Positions 15,655-24,841 of a DNA stretch of 64,000 nucleotides are shown piece after piece; position 1 is the first letter of the stretch; every line of letters starts with the position of its first letter. Where the stretch lies: NCBI GenBank assembly GCA_902587155.1, contig CACIKE010000005.1, positions 1-64,000 on the forward strand. The letters are read 5' to 3'. The notes below the pieces were generated by a model, which was not told where the DNA came from, did not search any database, and worked only from the letters and a program-made list of their open reading frames with translations. Position numbers and translations under genes: made by a program. The DNA comes from an uncultured Pelagibacteraceae bacterium (GTDB lineage: Bacteria; Pseudomonadota; Alphaproteobacteria; Pelagibacterales; Pelagibacteraceae).

Positions 15655-16605
15655 TCAAGTTTTTATAGTGTCTTCTCTTGTAACAATTTTACAAGTATTT
15701 GAGCTTTTATGTGTAACTAGAGTTTGAGTAATATATTTATTATCTTTTAGATCTATGCCTTTCACTAAATCACCTGATGTAATACCTGTCGCACAGAAAA
15801 TAGAGTCACCTTTAATAATTTCTTTTAAATCATATTTTTTGTTTAAATTTTCAATACCCATTAATTTAGCTCTTTTTATATCTTTATCATTATCAAAAAT
15901 AAATCTTCCCTGAAACTTACAGTTATATGCATCAATAGCTGAAGCAGCTAAAACTCCTTCGGGTCCTCCACCTATACCCAAAAAAATGTCTACATCATAT
16001 TTATCATCGGTTACCATTAATGCTCCAGATACATCGCCATCAGAAATTAATTTAGTATTAACATTCATTTTTTTTAATTGATCAATAATTTTTTTATGCC
16101 TAGGTCGATCTAATAAACAAGCAGTAATATTTTTTAAATCTTTGTTTAAAGAATCAGCTATATTCTTAATATTTTTTTCAACCGAAAAGTCTAAATCGGT
16201 CGCTTCAAAAGGTATTTTGTCTGAAACTGCAATTTTATCCATATAGGTTTCTGGTGCATTAAAAAGATTTCCTTTTTCTGCAATTGATATTACTGATAAT
16301 GCTCCAGGAAGATTTTTTGCAACAAAGTTTGTTCCCTCTACTGGATCAACTGCTATATCAATATTTAAATTTCCACCTAAACCTAATTTTTCACCTATAT
16401 ATAACATTGGGGCTTCATCTAGTTCACCCTCACCTATTACAACTTGTCCATTGATAGAAAGTTTATTAATTTCATTTCTCATCGAGTCCGTTGCGGCTTT
16501 GTCAGCATTTTTTTTTTGGTTTTTTCCAATAAAATCATAGCAAGAAATAGCTGCTTTTGAAGTTACTGTTATTATATCATTTATTAAATCTTTATTTAAA
16601 GCCAC
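15655..16605 (-). CDS. glpX: Fructose-1,6-bisphosphatase class II (GlpX)
   Basis: A 316-residue metal-dependent phosphatase of gluconeogenesis (some members also act on sedoheptulose bisphosphate). DKAATDSMRNEINKL, VVIGEGELDEAPMLYIGEKLG, AVDPVEGTNFVAKNLPGALSV and the later GIGGGPEGVLAASAI with KLMGI are the family's metal- and substrate-binding signatures. It shares one base with the sbmA stop (16605), so the two are coupled. It is the last protein gene before tRNA-Glu. Confidence 0.93.
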   Translation of the reverse strand: MALNKDLINDIITVTSKAAISCYDFIGKNQKKNADKAATDSMRNEINKLSINGQVVIGEGELDEAPMLYIGEKLGLGGNLNIDIAVDPVEGTNFVAKNLPGALSVISIAEKGNLFNAPETYMDKIAVSDKIPFEATDLDFSVEKNIKNIADSLNKDLKNITACLLDRPRHKKIIDQLKKMNVNTKLISDGDVSGALMVTDDKYDVDIFLGIGGGPEGVLAASAIDAYNCKFQGRFIFDNDKDIKRAKLMGIENLNKKYDLKEIIKGDSIFCATGITSGDLVKGIDLKDNKYITQTLVTHKSSNTCKIVTREDTIKT

Positions 16606-17603
16606 TAAATTTTTTCTTTAGATATATTTTCTGTATTTAATTTTAACTTATTCTCAAATTCGTTAAGTCTTTTCCAAACTGAAATAAGTTCAACAATTAT
16701 AGGCCAGCTTCTTACTAAGTATTGAAGTGAAGTTTCTACTCTACCAAAAGCTCTAATAATTTGTTGAACAAAACCCAGAGTAATAGCCCCTGTTACAATA
16801 GTTGGAGCTAAAGCAAGATAAGGAACGATTACCATTCCTTGTAAATAACTCCATTTAACAGCATTAAAATAAAGATAATGAAAATACATCTTATAATGAA
16901 TTTTTCTCACACCCCCGTACAAACTATCAATTCTCATTGGTTGAGCATTTTCCTTAAAGTCTTCACCAAGAACTAATTCTTTTCTGTATGCAGCCTCCTC
17001 TTTTTGAATATCATATTCTATACCTGGTAATTTGATCCCTACAGCAGCGAGTATAAATGTACCACCTAAGGCAGATATTATAGCTACCCAAACTAAAGCA
17101 TGATTAACCTCACCTATCCATGGTAATACGGTTATACTTTTAGACAAACCCCATAAAATTGGAGTAAACGCAATCAATGTCATAACACTTCTTAAAAGTT
17201 CTGCACCCAAACCTTCCATTATTCTAGCAAACTTAAGAGTATCCTCTTGAACTCTTTGTGATGCGCCTTCAATTGATGAAGCAAAATTCCATTTATCATG
17301 ATAAAAATCAGCCATAGCTGTTCGCCATCTAAAAGTCCAATGACTCGTAAAATAATCACTAAATATGACCACCAATATATAAACAGCAGCAATTTTTGCG
17401 AATGTAAAAAGATAAGCAATAAATTCTTTCTCAGTTACTGCACCTGGTTCAGCTAAGGCTTTTTGCAAGGTATCATAGAACTCACCAAACCATTCATTAA
17501 TTCTAACATCTAGTTGTACTTGATACCATGTAGCAGCAAGAATTAGTACAGTACCGCCAATACTCCACAAATGCCATCTTTTATCTGTAAAAAATTTAAA
17601 CAT
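16605..17603 (-). CDS. sbmA: SbmA/BacA-like peptide transporter
   Basis: A 332-residue inner-membrane protein matching the SbmA/BacA family: MFKFFTDKRWHLWSIGGTVLIL, then WFGEFYDTLQKAL, FTSHWTFRWRTAMADFYHDKW, SIEGASQRVQEDT and the C-terminal ALAPTIVTGAITLGFVQQIIRAFGRVETSLQYLVRSWPIIVELISVWKRL region. Homologues import proline-rich peptides and other molecules by proton motive force and, in rhizobia, affect the lipid envelope. There is no ATPase domain. It is flanked closely by an NDUFS4-like gene and glpX on the same strand. Confidence 0.88.
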   Translation of the reverse strand: MFKFFTDKRWHLWSIGGTVLILAATWYQVQLDVRINEWFGEFYDTLQKALAEPGAVTEKEFIAYLFTFAKIAAVYILVVIFSDYFTSHWTFRWRTAMADFYHDKWNFASSIEGASQRVQEDTLKFARIMEGLGAELLRSVMTLIAFTPILWGLSKSITVLPWIGEVNHALVWVAIISALGGTFILAAVGIKLPGIEYDIQKEEAAYRKELVLGEDFKENAQPMRIDSLYGGVRKIHYKMYFHYLYFNAVKWSYLQGMVIVPYLALAPTIVTGAITLGFVQQIIRAFGRVETSLQYLVRSWPIIVELISVWKRLNEFENKLKLNTENISKEKI

Positions 17604-17607
17604 AAGT

Positions 17608-17889
17608 TTAGTTTAAAAAATTGTCTGCATAAGATTTTTTCACAATTTTTCTACGTTTTGGTTCTATTATTTCAAAATCAATTTTATTTTTTTTTGCATA
17701 ATTAATTGCTAGTTCTTTAGAAGTAAATTCTAATTTTAATTCAGTATAAGTGTCAGATGAACTTTCCCATCCCATTAATGGATTTCTTGTAGGATCTTTA
17801 GTTTTAAATTCCAAAATCCATTTATCAATTTTGCCTAAACCGGACTGCATGGCTGTTTTATTAGGTTTATAAATTTTTGCTTTTTTCAT
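17608..17889 (-). CDS. NDUFS4-like complex I accessory subunit
   Basis: A 93-residue protein of the ETC complex I NDUFS4 family: KAIYKP-type start (AKIYKPNKTAMQSG), W followed by LEFKT, NPLMGWESSSDTYTELKLEFTSKELAINYAKKN and the FEIIEPKRRKIVKKSYADNF tail. In alphaproteobacteria, as in mitochondria, this accessory subunit attaches to NADH:ubiquinone oxidoreductase. It starts seven bases after tRNA-Pro on the same strand, an arrangement common in the class, so it may be released by tRNA processing. Confidence 0.88.
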   Translation of the reverse strand: MKKAKIYKPNKTAMQSGLGKIDKWILEFKTKDPTRNPLMGWESSSDTYTELKLEFTSKELAINYAKKNKIDFEIIEPKRRKIVKKSYADNFLN

Positions 17890-17895
17890 AATTGA

Positions 17896-17972
<77 letters not shown>

Positions 17973-18065
17973 AATGAAGTACTAATACAGTAGTTATTTA
18001 TTTTTTCAATGTATAAAGATGTGTAAAACAAGGGATTTTTAATCAGAATCTGTTATATAAAGCTA

Positions 18066-18512
18066 ATGATAATAATTTGTCCATGCGGTGAAAAAAAATT
18101 CGAAGTAGATGAAAACTTAATTCCAGATAAAGGCAGATTATTGAAATGTGGATCATGTGATCAAACATGGTTCTTTAATAAAAATGTTAGCGAACAAACA
18201 GAGCCATTAATTGATAAGCCTGCTAAACAAAAAAAGATTTTATATAAAGATGAAAATATTAATAAATCATTATCCAAAACACCTATAAAACCAGGATCAG
18301 AATTAGTTAAATATAAACCAAAATATAATTTTACCTTTGGAAAATTTTTAAGTTATATAATTGTTTCTATAATAACATTTGTTGCAATCATAATTGTATT
18401 AGACACATTCAAGAACCCATTAAGCAATGTTTTCCCGAATTTAGAACTTGTATTATATAATTTATTTGAAACCTTGAGAGATTTAATACTTTTTGCTAAA
18501 GATCTTAATTAA
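18066..18512 (+). CDS. Zinc-ribbon (MJ0042-type) membrane protein
   Basis: A 148-residue protein with an N-terminal zinc ribbon: CPCGEKKFEVDENLIPDKGRLLKCGSCDQTWFF, with the metal cysteines in CxC and CxxC pairs (residues 5-31). A polar linker follows, then one membrane helix around residues 95-115 (YIIVSIITFVAIIIVLD) and a short hydrophobic tail. Alphaproteobacterial proteins of this plan are common and poorly understood. It ends one base before the nhaA start, so the two genes are probably cotranscribed. Confidence 0.8.
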   Translation: MIIICPCGEKKFEVDENLIPDKGRLLKCGSCDQTWFFNKNVSEQTEPLIDKPAKQKKILYKDENINKSLSKTPIKPGSELVKYKPKYNFTFGKFLSYIIVSIITFVAIIIVLDTFKNPLSNVFPNLELVLYNLFETLRDLILFAKDLN

Positions 18513-19685
18513 ATGATTAATTATTTATCCAAACCCTTTATTTGGTTTTTTAAGCTTGAAGCCGCCAGTGGTTTAGTTTTATTATTTGCGGCAATAATTG
18601 CATTAATAATAAGTAATTCAGATTTATCAGAATTATATTTTTCAACTTTAAATCAATATTTATTTATTGGTATAAATGATTTTGGATTAAAATTATCAGT
18701 TCTACATTGGATAAATGATGCTTTGATGGCAATATTCTTTTTTTTTGTCACTCTCGAGATAAAAAGAGAATTTTTACAAGGTGAACTTTCTAATATAAAA
18801 CAAGCCCTACTCCCAATAATTGCAGCAGTTGGTGGAATGTTAGTACCTGCATTATTTTATGTATTTATCAATTTTGGAGATAGCGAAACTATGAATGGTT
18901 GGGCAATACCCTCTGCTACAGATATCGCTTTTTCACTTGGTGTATTATCATTATTAGGAAAAAGGGTACCATTATCATTAAAAGTTTTTTTAACAGCTCT
19001 TGCGATTATTGATGATTTGGGTGCTATAGTAATTATAGCTTTATTTTATTCAGGAGACTTAAGTATTAAATATTTAAGTCTAATGTTGTTAGCTTTTTTA
19101 ATCTTGCTGGTTATAAATAAATTTAACATTAAAAAATTCTTACCTTATTTAATTATTGGTATTTTCCTTTGGGATTTTACTCATAATTCTGGAATACATG
19201 CAACGATAGCAGGTGTTTTATTAGCAATGACAATACCTCATAGAAAAAAAGAAAAAGATTTTTCTTTATTAATCAAAATTGAGCATGCAATAAGCCCTTA
19301 TGTCGCTTTTGGTATCATGCCTTTATTTGCATTTGCAAATGCCGGTGTTTCATTAGAAGGTTTATCTCTTGGATCTTTATTAGATAAAGTACCATTGGGA
19401 ATAGTTTTAGGTTTATTTTTAGGTAAGCAATTAGGTGTATTTGTTTTTTCATATGTCGCTATAAAAACAAAAATTGCCCAAATGCCAAATAACACAAGTT
19501 GGTATAATTTTTATGGTGTAGGTGTGTTAACCGGTATTGGCTTTACAATGAGTCTTTTTGTAGGAAATTTAGCTTTTGTTGAAAACATGGAGTATATGGA
19601 TGGCGTAAAAATAGGTGTATTAACCGGGTCATTATTATCCACTTTATTTGGCTACTTTTTGATATTACTTACCCCCAATAAGTAA
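18513..19685 (+). CDS. nhaA: Na+/H+ antiporter NhaA
   Basis: A 390-residue inner-membrane antiporter with about twelve helices. WINDALMAIFFFFVTLEIKREFLQGEL, WAIPSATDIAFSLGVLSLLG and LTALAIIDDLGAIVIIALFYS (holding the paired ion-binding aspartates) are diagnostic, as are GIHATIAGVLLAMTIP and the C-terminal GVGVLTGIGFTMSLFVGNLAF. It exports sodium in exchange for protons, which suits a marine cell. The upstream zinc-ribbon gene abuts it and a glutathione peroxidase gene follows by seven bases. Confidence 0.96.
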   Translation: MINYLSKPFIWFFKLEAASGLVLLFAAIIALIISNSDLSELYFSTLNQYLFIGINDFGLKLSVLHWINDALMAIFFFFVTLEIKREFLQGELSNIKQALLPIIAAVGGMLVPALFYVFINFGDSETMNGWAIPSATDIAFSLGVLSLLGKRVPLSLKVFLTALAIIDDLGAIVIIALFYSGDLSIKYLSLMLLAFLILLVINKFNIKKFLPYLIIGIFLWDFTHNSGIHATIAGVLLAMTIPHRKKEKDFSLLIKIEHAISPYVAFGIMPLFAFANAGVSLEGLSLGSLLDKVPLGIVLGLFLGKQLGVFVFSYVAIKTKIAQMPNNTSWYNFYGVGVLTGIGFTMSLFVGNLAFVENMEYMDGVKIGVLTGSLLSTLFGYFLILLTPNK

Positions 19686-19692
19686 TTTATAA

Positions 19693-20247
19693 ATGAAAAA
19701 ATCAATATTTATAGTTTTGGTATTTATTATGTTTTTTTTTAAAAATTTTGCATCGGCTAATTACAATAAGGTTTTTTATGATTTACAAATAAACGGTATT
19801 TCGGGGGAACTTATAGATTTTAAAAAATATAAAGGTAAAGCAATTTTAGTAGTTAATACTGCAAGTTATTGTGGTTTTACGAAACAATATGAGGGATTAC
19901 AAAAGTTGTGGGAAAAATATGAGTCAAAAGGCTTGATCGTACTTGGAATTCCTTCAGATTCATTTAATCAAGAAAAAAAATCAAATAAGGATGTCAAAGA
20001 ATTTTGTGAGGTAAACTTTGATATTAGTTTCCCACTTACCACTATTACTGATGTAAAGGGTGAAAATGCACATGAGATTTTTAAGTGGGCTAAAGAAAAC
20101 CATGGAAAATCTGCAGTGCCAAAATGGAATTTTTATAAAATTTTGATTAATACAGAGGGAAAAGTTGAAGATACATTCTCGTCATTAACTAAACCTATGT
20201 CACAAAAGATAATACAAAAAATAGAGGAAACTTTAAAAATTTATTGA
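19693..20247 (+). CDS. Glutathione peroxidase family protein, exported
   Basis: A 184-residue thiol peroxidase with a signal peptide (about residues 1-22, ending near FASA). The catalytic pattern VVNTASYCGFTKQYEGLQKLWEKY places a cysteine, not selenocysteine, at about residue 60. VLGIPSDSFNQEKKSN (the Gln position) and VPKWNFYKILIN (the Trp/Asn positions) complete the catalytic site. It reduces peroxides with thioredoxin or glutathione. The signal peptide suggests periplasmic placement. Its 3' end overlaps the convergent MBL gene by 15 bases. Confidence 0.9.
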   Translation: MKKSIFIVLVFIMFFFKNFASANYNKVFYDLQINGISGELIDFKKYKGKAILVVNTASYCGFTKQYEGLQKLWEKYESKGLIVLGIPSDSFNQEKKSNKDVKEFCEVNFDISFPLTTITDVKGENAHEIFKWAKENHGKSAVPKWNFYKILINTEGKVEDTFSSLTKPMSQKIIQKIEETLKIY

Positions 20248-21003
20248 AAGACCGTCATAAGCAGGCACTACATTTTTAGGCAATCTTTTTTTAAGAATAT
20301 TATAATCTAAATCGCTATGTAGATTAGTTAATATCGATTTTTTTGGTTTAAATAATCTAATTACATCTAAAGTTGACGCTAAGTTAAAATGAGATGGATG
20401 GAAATCATATCTTAAACAGTCAATAATTAGATAATTTAAATTTTTAAAGAATCTATAATCTTTATCATAAATCTTATTGACATCGCTTATATAGGCTAAC
20501 TTTTTATTAATTACAAAACAGTTTGATTTTACTTTACCATGTTTAACCTTAATAGATTTTACATTTATTTTATTCTTTTGATTAAGAATTGAATGATTAT
20601 TTTTTAATCTATTTAACTTTAAAGTTGCAGGGTATTCTTTAGAATAACTATTAAAACAATATGAAAAACTTTTTTTTAAATACTTAGATGTATCTAAATC
20701 TGCATAAACATTTATTGGTTTTCTATTTTTAATATAAAAAATTCTAAGATCATTAATTCCGTGTGTTTGATCACTATGAATATGTGAATAAAAAACTTTA
20801 TCAATTTTCGATATTTTATGACGTAATAATTGTTGTCTTAAATCTGGAGAGGTATCTATTAAAACATTTTCATCTGAAGTTTTTAATAAAGCTGAACATC
20901 TAGTCCTATAATTTTTTATATTTTTTGGATCACATTTACCAAAAAAACCATCTGCTCTTGGAACACCCATTGAACTACCACAACCAAGAATTATAAATTT
21001 CAT
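20233..21003 (-). CDS. MBL-fold hydrolase, PhnP-like
   Basis: A 256-residue metallo-beta-lactamase fold enzyme. LGCGSSMGVPRADG at the N-terminus is typical of the PhnP/cyclic phosphodiesterase branch. CDPKNIKNYRTRCSALL, VLIDTSPDLRQQLL and the metal motif SHIHSDQTHGINDLR (HxHxD) follow, and later HPSHFNLASTLDVI and LTNLHSDLDY complete the metal site. The order tmk-holB-metG-tatD-MBL is a conserved alphaproteobacterial operon; the substrate in that setting is not established. It starts six bases after tatD. Confidence 0.87.
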   Translation of the reverse strand: MKFIILGCGSSMGVPRADGFFGKCDPKNIKNYRTRCSALLKTSDENVLIDTSPDLRQQLLRHKISKIDKVFYSHIHSDQTHGINDLRIFYIKNRKPINVYADLDTSKYLKKSFSYCFNSYSKEYPATLKLNRLKNNHSILNQKNKINVKSIKVKHGKVKSNCFVINKKLAYISDVNKIYDKDYRFFKNLNYLIIDCLRYDFHPSHFNLASTLDVIRLFKPKKSILTNLHSDLDYNILKKRLPKNVVPAYDGLSINF

Positions 21004-21009
21004 AAAATA

Positions 21010-21771
21010 TTATTGAAAAAATAATCTATTAAAATTATCTGTAGTTTTGTCTACAAGTTCTAACTTGGAAATTTCTTTTATTTCAGAGAGTTTATTAGCA
21101 GTAAAATCAATAAAAGAAGGCTCATTTTTTTTTCCTCTATTTGGAACTGGTGCCAAATATGGACTGTCGGTCTCTATTAAAATTTTATCTATTGGTAGAG
21201 ATTTAAAGGTTTCTTGAAGATCAACTGAATTTTTAAAAGTAATAATTCCACTAGCAGAAAAATAAGAGTTCAATGTAAGGAGTTTTTCTGAAAATTTTTT
21301 TGATCCAGTAAAACAATGCATTAAAATTTTAGGATTATGTTCTTTATATTCATTGAGTATTTTAAAAGTATCATCCTCAGCATTTCTTGAATGTACAACA
21401 ATAGGAACGTCACATTCTATTGCTGCTTCAATATGTGTTTTAAAACTAGTTATTTGTTTCTCTTTAGCACTGTTTTTATAATAATAATCTAGACCTGTTT
21501 CTCCTATTCCAATTATTTTAGGGTTTTCTTTAAGACTTTTAACTATTTCATTCTTAGTTATTGTATTACTGTCACTTTCATGTGGATGTATGCCTACTGT
21601 TCCATAAATGATCTCATCTTTATTGACTATATCTTTAATTCTAGAAAAACTCTCAAAAGATGTAGAAATAGTTAATAACTTTTTAATACCAACGTCCTTG
21701 GATCTTTTAAGTACATTTGAAAGATCACTAAGTAACGGTTCATGATCAAGATGGCAATGTGAGTCAATCAT
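21010..21771 (-). CDS. tatD: TatD-family metal-dependent hydrolase (DNase)
   Basis: A 253-residue TIM-barrel hydrolase. MIDSHCHLDHEPL gives the first metal ligands. GTVGIHPHESD, IGIGETGLDYYY, PIVVHSRNAEDDTF, MHCFTGS and ILIETDSPYLAPVPNRGKKNEPSF give the rest in the standard order. Family members are 3'-5' exonucleases active on DNA or RNA ends. It overlaps metG by eight bases. The product is cytoplasmic, with no signal peptide. Confidence 0.93.
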   Translation of the reverse strand: MIDSHCHLDHEPLLSDLSNVLKRSKDVGIKKLLTISTSFESFSRIKDIVNKDEIIYGTVGIHPHESDSNTITKNEIVKSLKENPKIIGIGETGLDYYYKNSAKEKQITSFKTHIEAAIECDVPIVVHSRNAEDDTFKILNEYKEHNPKILMHCFTGSKKFSEKLLTLNSYFSASGIITFKNSVDLQETFKSLPIDKILIETDSPYLAPVPNRGKKNEPSFIDFTANKLSEIKEISKLELVDKTTDNFNRLFFQ

Positions 21772-23305
21772 CTTTTTTTTCTATTTTCTTAATTAATATA
21801 TCTATCTTATTTATCATATTACCTTTAATAATAAATTCATTATTAGAAATAGTTTCTAATTTGATATCTTTTTCTGATAAATTAAAAATTTTTAACGCTT
21901 TCAATGATGTTTCAGGAATAATTGGATAAAGTAAAAAGCTAATTTTTCTTACTATTTCTAATGTTGTATAAACTATAGTATTTAACCTAATTAAATTATC
22001 CTTTTTTTTCCATGGCTCTTGATCATTAAAGTATTTGTTTGCTTCAAAAAGTGAATTAACAATAAAATCTATATAAAAATTTATATTTTGTTCATTTATT
22101 TTAGACCTTATGGTCTCTAAATTTTCTCTAAATTTGTTTAATATCTTTAAATCATCTGGTTGAAAGTCAATTTGTGATGGAATTTTTCCATCACAATTTT
22201 TCATCGCAAAAGCAGTAACTCTTTGACATAAATTCCCATAATTATTTGCTAAATCGCTATTTATACAATCTTCAAGTCTATCTTGAGAAATATTACCATC
22301 GTTTCCAAATGAAATTTCCTTAACCAAATAATATCTCAAAGGGTCTAAACCATATTCTTCAATAATTTTTAATGGATCTAAAATGTTTCCCTTTGATTTC
22401 GACATTTTTTCTTCACCAGATAATATCCAACCATGTCCATAAACTTTTTTTGGTAAATCAATTTTAGCAGCTAAAAGGAAAGCAGGCCAATAAACCGCAT
22501 GAAATCTTAGGATATCTTTACCAATTAAATGGATAGATGCTGGCCAGAATTTTTTAAAAAGTTCATTATTTGTATCTGGATAATTTAAAGCACTTAAATA
22601 ATTTGTTAATGCATCCAGCCATACGTAAATAATATGTTTATCATTACTAGGAACTGGAATTCCCCATGTAAAAGTTTTACGACTTACAGAAAGATCTTTA
22701 AGACCACTTTTTACAAAACTAATTACCTCATTTTTCCTAGATTCAGGCAAAATAAAATTTGGATTATTTTCATAGAATTCTAATAAGGGTTTTTGCCATT
22801 TAGAGAGTCGAAAAAAATAAGACTCCTCCTCTATCCACTCAACGGTTGATTTTGACAATTTTGCAATTTTTTTTCCCTCTATTTCCTCTATTTCATCTTC
22901 ATTGTAAAAAGCCTCATCTGAAACTGAATACCATCCAGAATAATTTGATAAATAAATATCATCATTTTTTTCAAGAAGAGACCAGAGATGCTGAACTGTT
23001 TTTTTGTGTCTATCCTCTGTAGTTCTTATAAAATCTGTATTAGATAAATTTAATGTTTTTGAGAGATCTTTAAATGTTTGACTAATTTGATCACAAAATT
23101 CCTTAGGTTCTTTACCCGCTTTTTCAGCTGATCTTTGTATCTTTAAACCATGCTCATCTGTGCCAGTTAAAAAATGAACGTTATAATCATCGATTGATTT
23201 AAATCGTGCAAAAAAGTCAGCTATAATGCTTGAATATGCATGCCCCATATGAGGTCTTCCAGATGGGTAATATATCGGAGTAGTAATATAAAAATTTTTA
23301 TCCAT
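21764..23305 (-). CDS. metG: Methionyl-tRNA synthetase
   Basis: A 513-residue class I synthetase. The HIGH-type motif is HMGH (residues 19-22 in YYPSGRPHMGHAYSS), the KMSKS loop is at 300-304, and TGTDEHGLKIQR lies between. The connective knuckle around residues 121-165 (YSGWYSVSDEAFY to VEWIEEESYFFRLS) has no cysteines, so it is the zinc-free form common in alphaproteobacteria. There is no C-terminal tRNA-binding (EMAP) domain. It overlaps holB by eight bases. Confidence 0.95.
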   Translation of the reverse strand: MDKNFYITTPIYYPSGRPHMGHAYSSIIADFFARFKSIDDYNVHFLTGTDEHGLKIQRSAEKAGKEPKEFCDQISQTFKDLSKTLNLSNTDFIRTTEDRHKKTVQHLWSLLEKNDDIYLSNYSGWYSVSDEAFYNEDEIEEIEGKKIAKLSKSTVEWIEEESYFFRLSKWQKPLLEFYENNPNFILPESRKNEVISFVKSGLKDLSVSRKTFTWGIPVPSNDKHIIYVWLDALTNYLSALNYPDTNNELFKKFWPASIHLIGKDILRFHAVYWPAFLLAAKIDLPKKVYGHGWILSGEEKMSKSKGNILDPLKIIEEYGLDPLRYYLVKEISFGNDGNISQDRLEDCINSDLANNYGNLCQRVTAFAMKNCDGKIPSQIDFQPDDLKILNKFRENLETIRSKINEQNINFYIDFIVNSLFEANKYFNDQEPWKKKDNLIRLNTIVYTTLEIVRKISFLLYPIIPETSLKALKIFNLSEKDIKLETISNNEFIIKGNMINKIDILIKKIEKKDD

Positions 23306-24227
23306 TTAAAATTTTATATTCAAATTCCATAAATAAAGACTCTTCATCTAAATTAAATTTTTTAGTATCGTTTATTCTTTTTAAAAAATAATCATAATAT
23401 TCAAAAGTTCTTGATTTTGCCAATTTTACTTTTGTTCGAAAATAAAACTCCAAATATTCAAATATCATATCTTTAATAAAAGAATTTTTTTTATACAAAT
23501 TATCTTTAATAACAAATTTAAGAAAACTTTTTAAATCGTAATCTTTAAGATCTTTTTTCTGTAATTTAAAAAATTCAATTAAATGGTATATTTGACCGGG
23601 TGTTAAATAGTAGTTTATTAAATCTTTATTAATGAATTTCATGATATCATCATTTAAAATCTTATTAATAACCGAGATTGAAGTTTTGTGATCTAAAGAT
23701 ATTTTATAATTGATACATCTGGATTTTAAAGTTGGTAAAATAAATCTGTCATTATTTATCAATATAAAATAAGAGTTTGATGGTGGTTCCTCTAAAACTT
23801 TTAAAAGTGCGTTAATAGATGAAATATTTAATTTTTCGATATTATCTATAATTATAAATCTTTCCTTGCTATTAAAAGATGATTTATTCAAGTTATTAAT
23901 CAATTCTCTTATTTGATTAATATCAATATTTTTTTTATCACTTAAAATATCAACTAGTAATAAGTTGGGATTTGATCCATTTATTGTAAGCTTATAAGAT
24001 TTATTGTCAGGATTAATCTTAAATTCTTTAATAATATATGGATGTTCTTCATTAATGGACAATATATAGTTTACTAAATGAAATGCTAAAGTTGATTTGC
24101 CCAAACCTTTGTCACCAGTTAGTAAAATTTTTGTAGGCAATTTTTTTTTCTTATTAAGTTCTACAAATTCTAACAGATAATCATCGAGTGAATACAAGTT
24201 AGTTTGATTTATTGGACTTAGGCTCAT
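23298..24227 (-). CDS. holB: DNA polymerase III subunit delta' (clamp loader)
   Basis: A 309-residue AAA+ protein. LPTKILLTGDKGLGKSTLAFHLV is the Walker A region near residue 40. RFIIIDNIEKLNISSINALLKVLEEPPSNSYFILI is the clamp-loader box with the SxxALLKxLEEPP signature, and LPTLKSRC the sensor-1 SRC motif. It is part of the gamma-complex that loads the sliding clamp. The usual zinc cysteines before SRC are not seen. It is coupled to tmk upstream by a four-base overlap, the standard order. Confidence 0.9.
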   Translation of the reverse strand: MSLSPINQTNLYSLDDYLLEFVELNKKKKLPTKILLTGDKGLGKSTLAFHLVNYILSINEEHPYIIKEFKINPDNKSYKLTINGSNPNLLLVDILSDKKNIDINQIRELINNLNKSSFNSKERFIIIDNIEKLNISSINALLKVLEEPPSNSYFILINNDRFILPTLKSRCINYKISLDHKTSISVINKILNDDIMKFINKDLINYYLTPGQIYHLIEFFKLQKKDLKDYDLKSFLKFVIKDNLYKKNSFIKDMIFEYLEFYFRTKVKLAKSRTFEYYDYFLKRINDTKKFNLDEESLFMEFEYKILNG

Positions 24228-24841
24228 TTTATCAATTCTTCAATTTTGTTTAAAACTAACTTTTCATTCAACTTAATATCTAAATTAGAGTCAATTATTT
24301 GATATTTTCTTTTATTCTTATTTGATAGTTTTATAAAACCTTTTTGAACTTTATTATAAAAATTTTTTTTGAAATTATCATACCTATTGGTAGATTTTCT
24401 TAATCTAAGTCGCTTAACCATATTTTTATGATTTACTAGGTTTAAAAAAGTAAAAGAGACTCTAAAGTTTGATAAAATATGTTTGTTTATACTATTTATT
24501 AAATCTAAATTTACACCCATACCATAATGTTGATATGAGATAGTTGAATCAACAAATCTATCTATTAGAATAATTTTTTTTTTATAATATCTTTTTAGTA
24601 GATTGATATTTTCGCTTCTAGAAGCTAAATAAAGTAGCATATCTGTATTTTTATTAAAATTCGATTTTCTATTAAGTATTAATTTTCTTATTTTTTCTGA
24701 ATTAAAACTTCCTCCTGGTTCTCTTATCTTGATAAAGGAAAGTTTTCTTTTTTTTAGATATTTTGAAATTTTATCTAAATGATGAGTCTTCCCACTTCCT
24801 TCAATACCCTCGAAAACAATAACAGGTTTTCTAGACATCAC
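24224..24841 (-). CDS. tmk: Thymidylate kinase
   Basis: A 205-residue P-loop kinase that makes dTDP from dTMP. IVFEGIEGSGKTHHLDKISKYL is the P-loop near residues 8-18, IREPGGSFNSEKIR the substrate-binding DR/REPGG motif, and IDRFVDSTISYQHYGMGV the DRY-like motif. Two adjacent ATGs (24841 and 24838) are possible starts. Its 5' end overlaps the 3' end of the D-Ala-D-Ala carboxypeptidase gene by eleven bases. Confidence 0.93.
   Translation of the reverse strand: MMSRKPVIVFEGIEGSGKTHHLDKISKYLKKRKLSFIKIREPGGSFNSEKIRKLILNRKSNFNKNTDMLLYLASRSENINLLKRYYKKKIILIDRFVDSTISYQHYGMGVNLDLINSINKHILSNFRVSFTFLNLVNHKNMVKRLRLRKSTNRYDNFKKNFYNKVQKGFIKLSNKNKRKYQIIDSNLDIKLNEKLVLNKIEELIK

Noticed and set aside
15520-15660. 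Direct repeats of the tRNA-Glu 3' end marking an integrated element
   Set aside because: I looked for a second copy of the 3' tRNA segment around 9400-10700 and saw none, so attachment sites cannot be stated.
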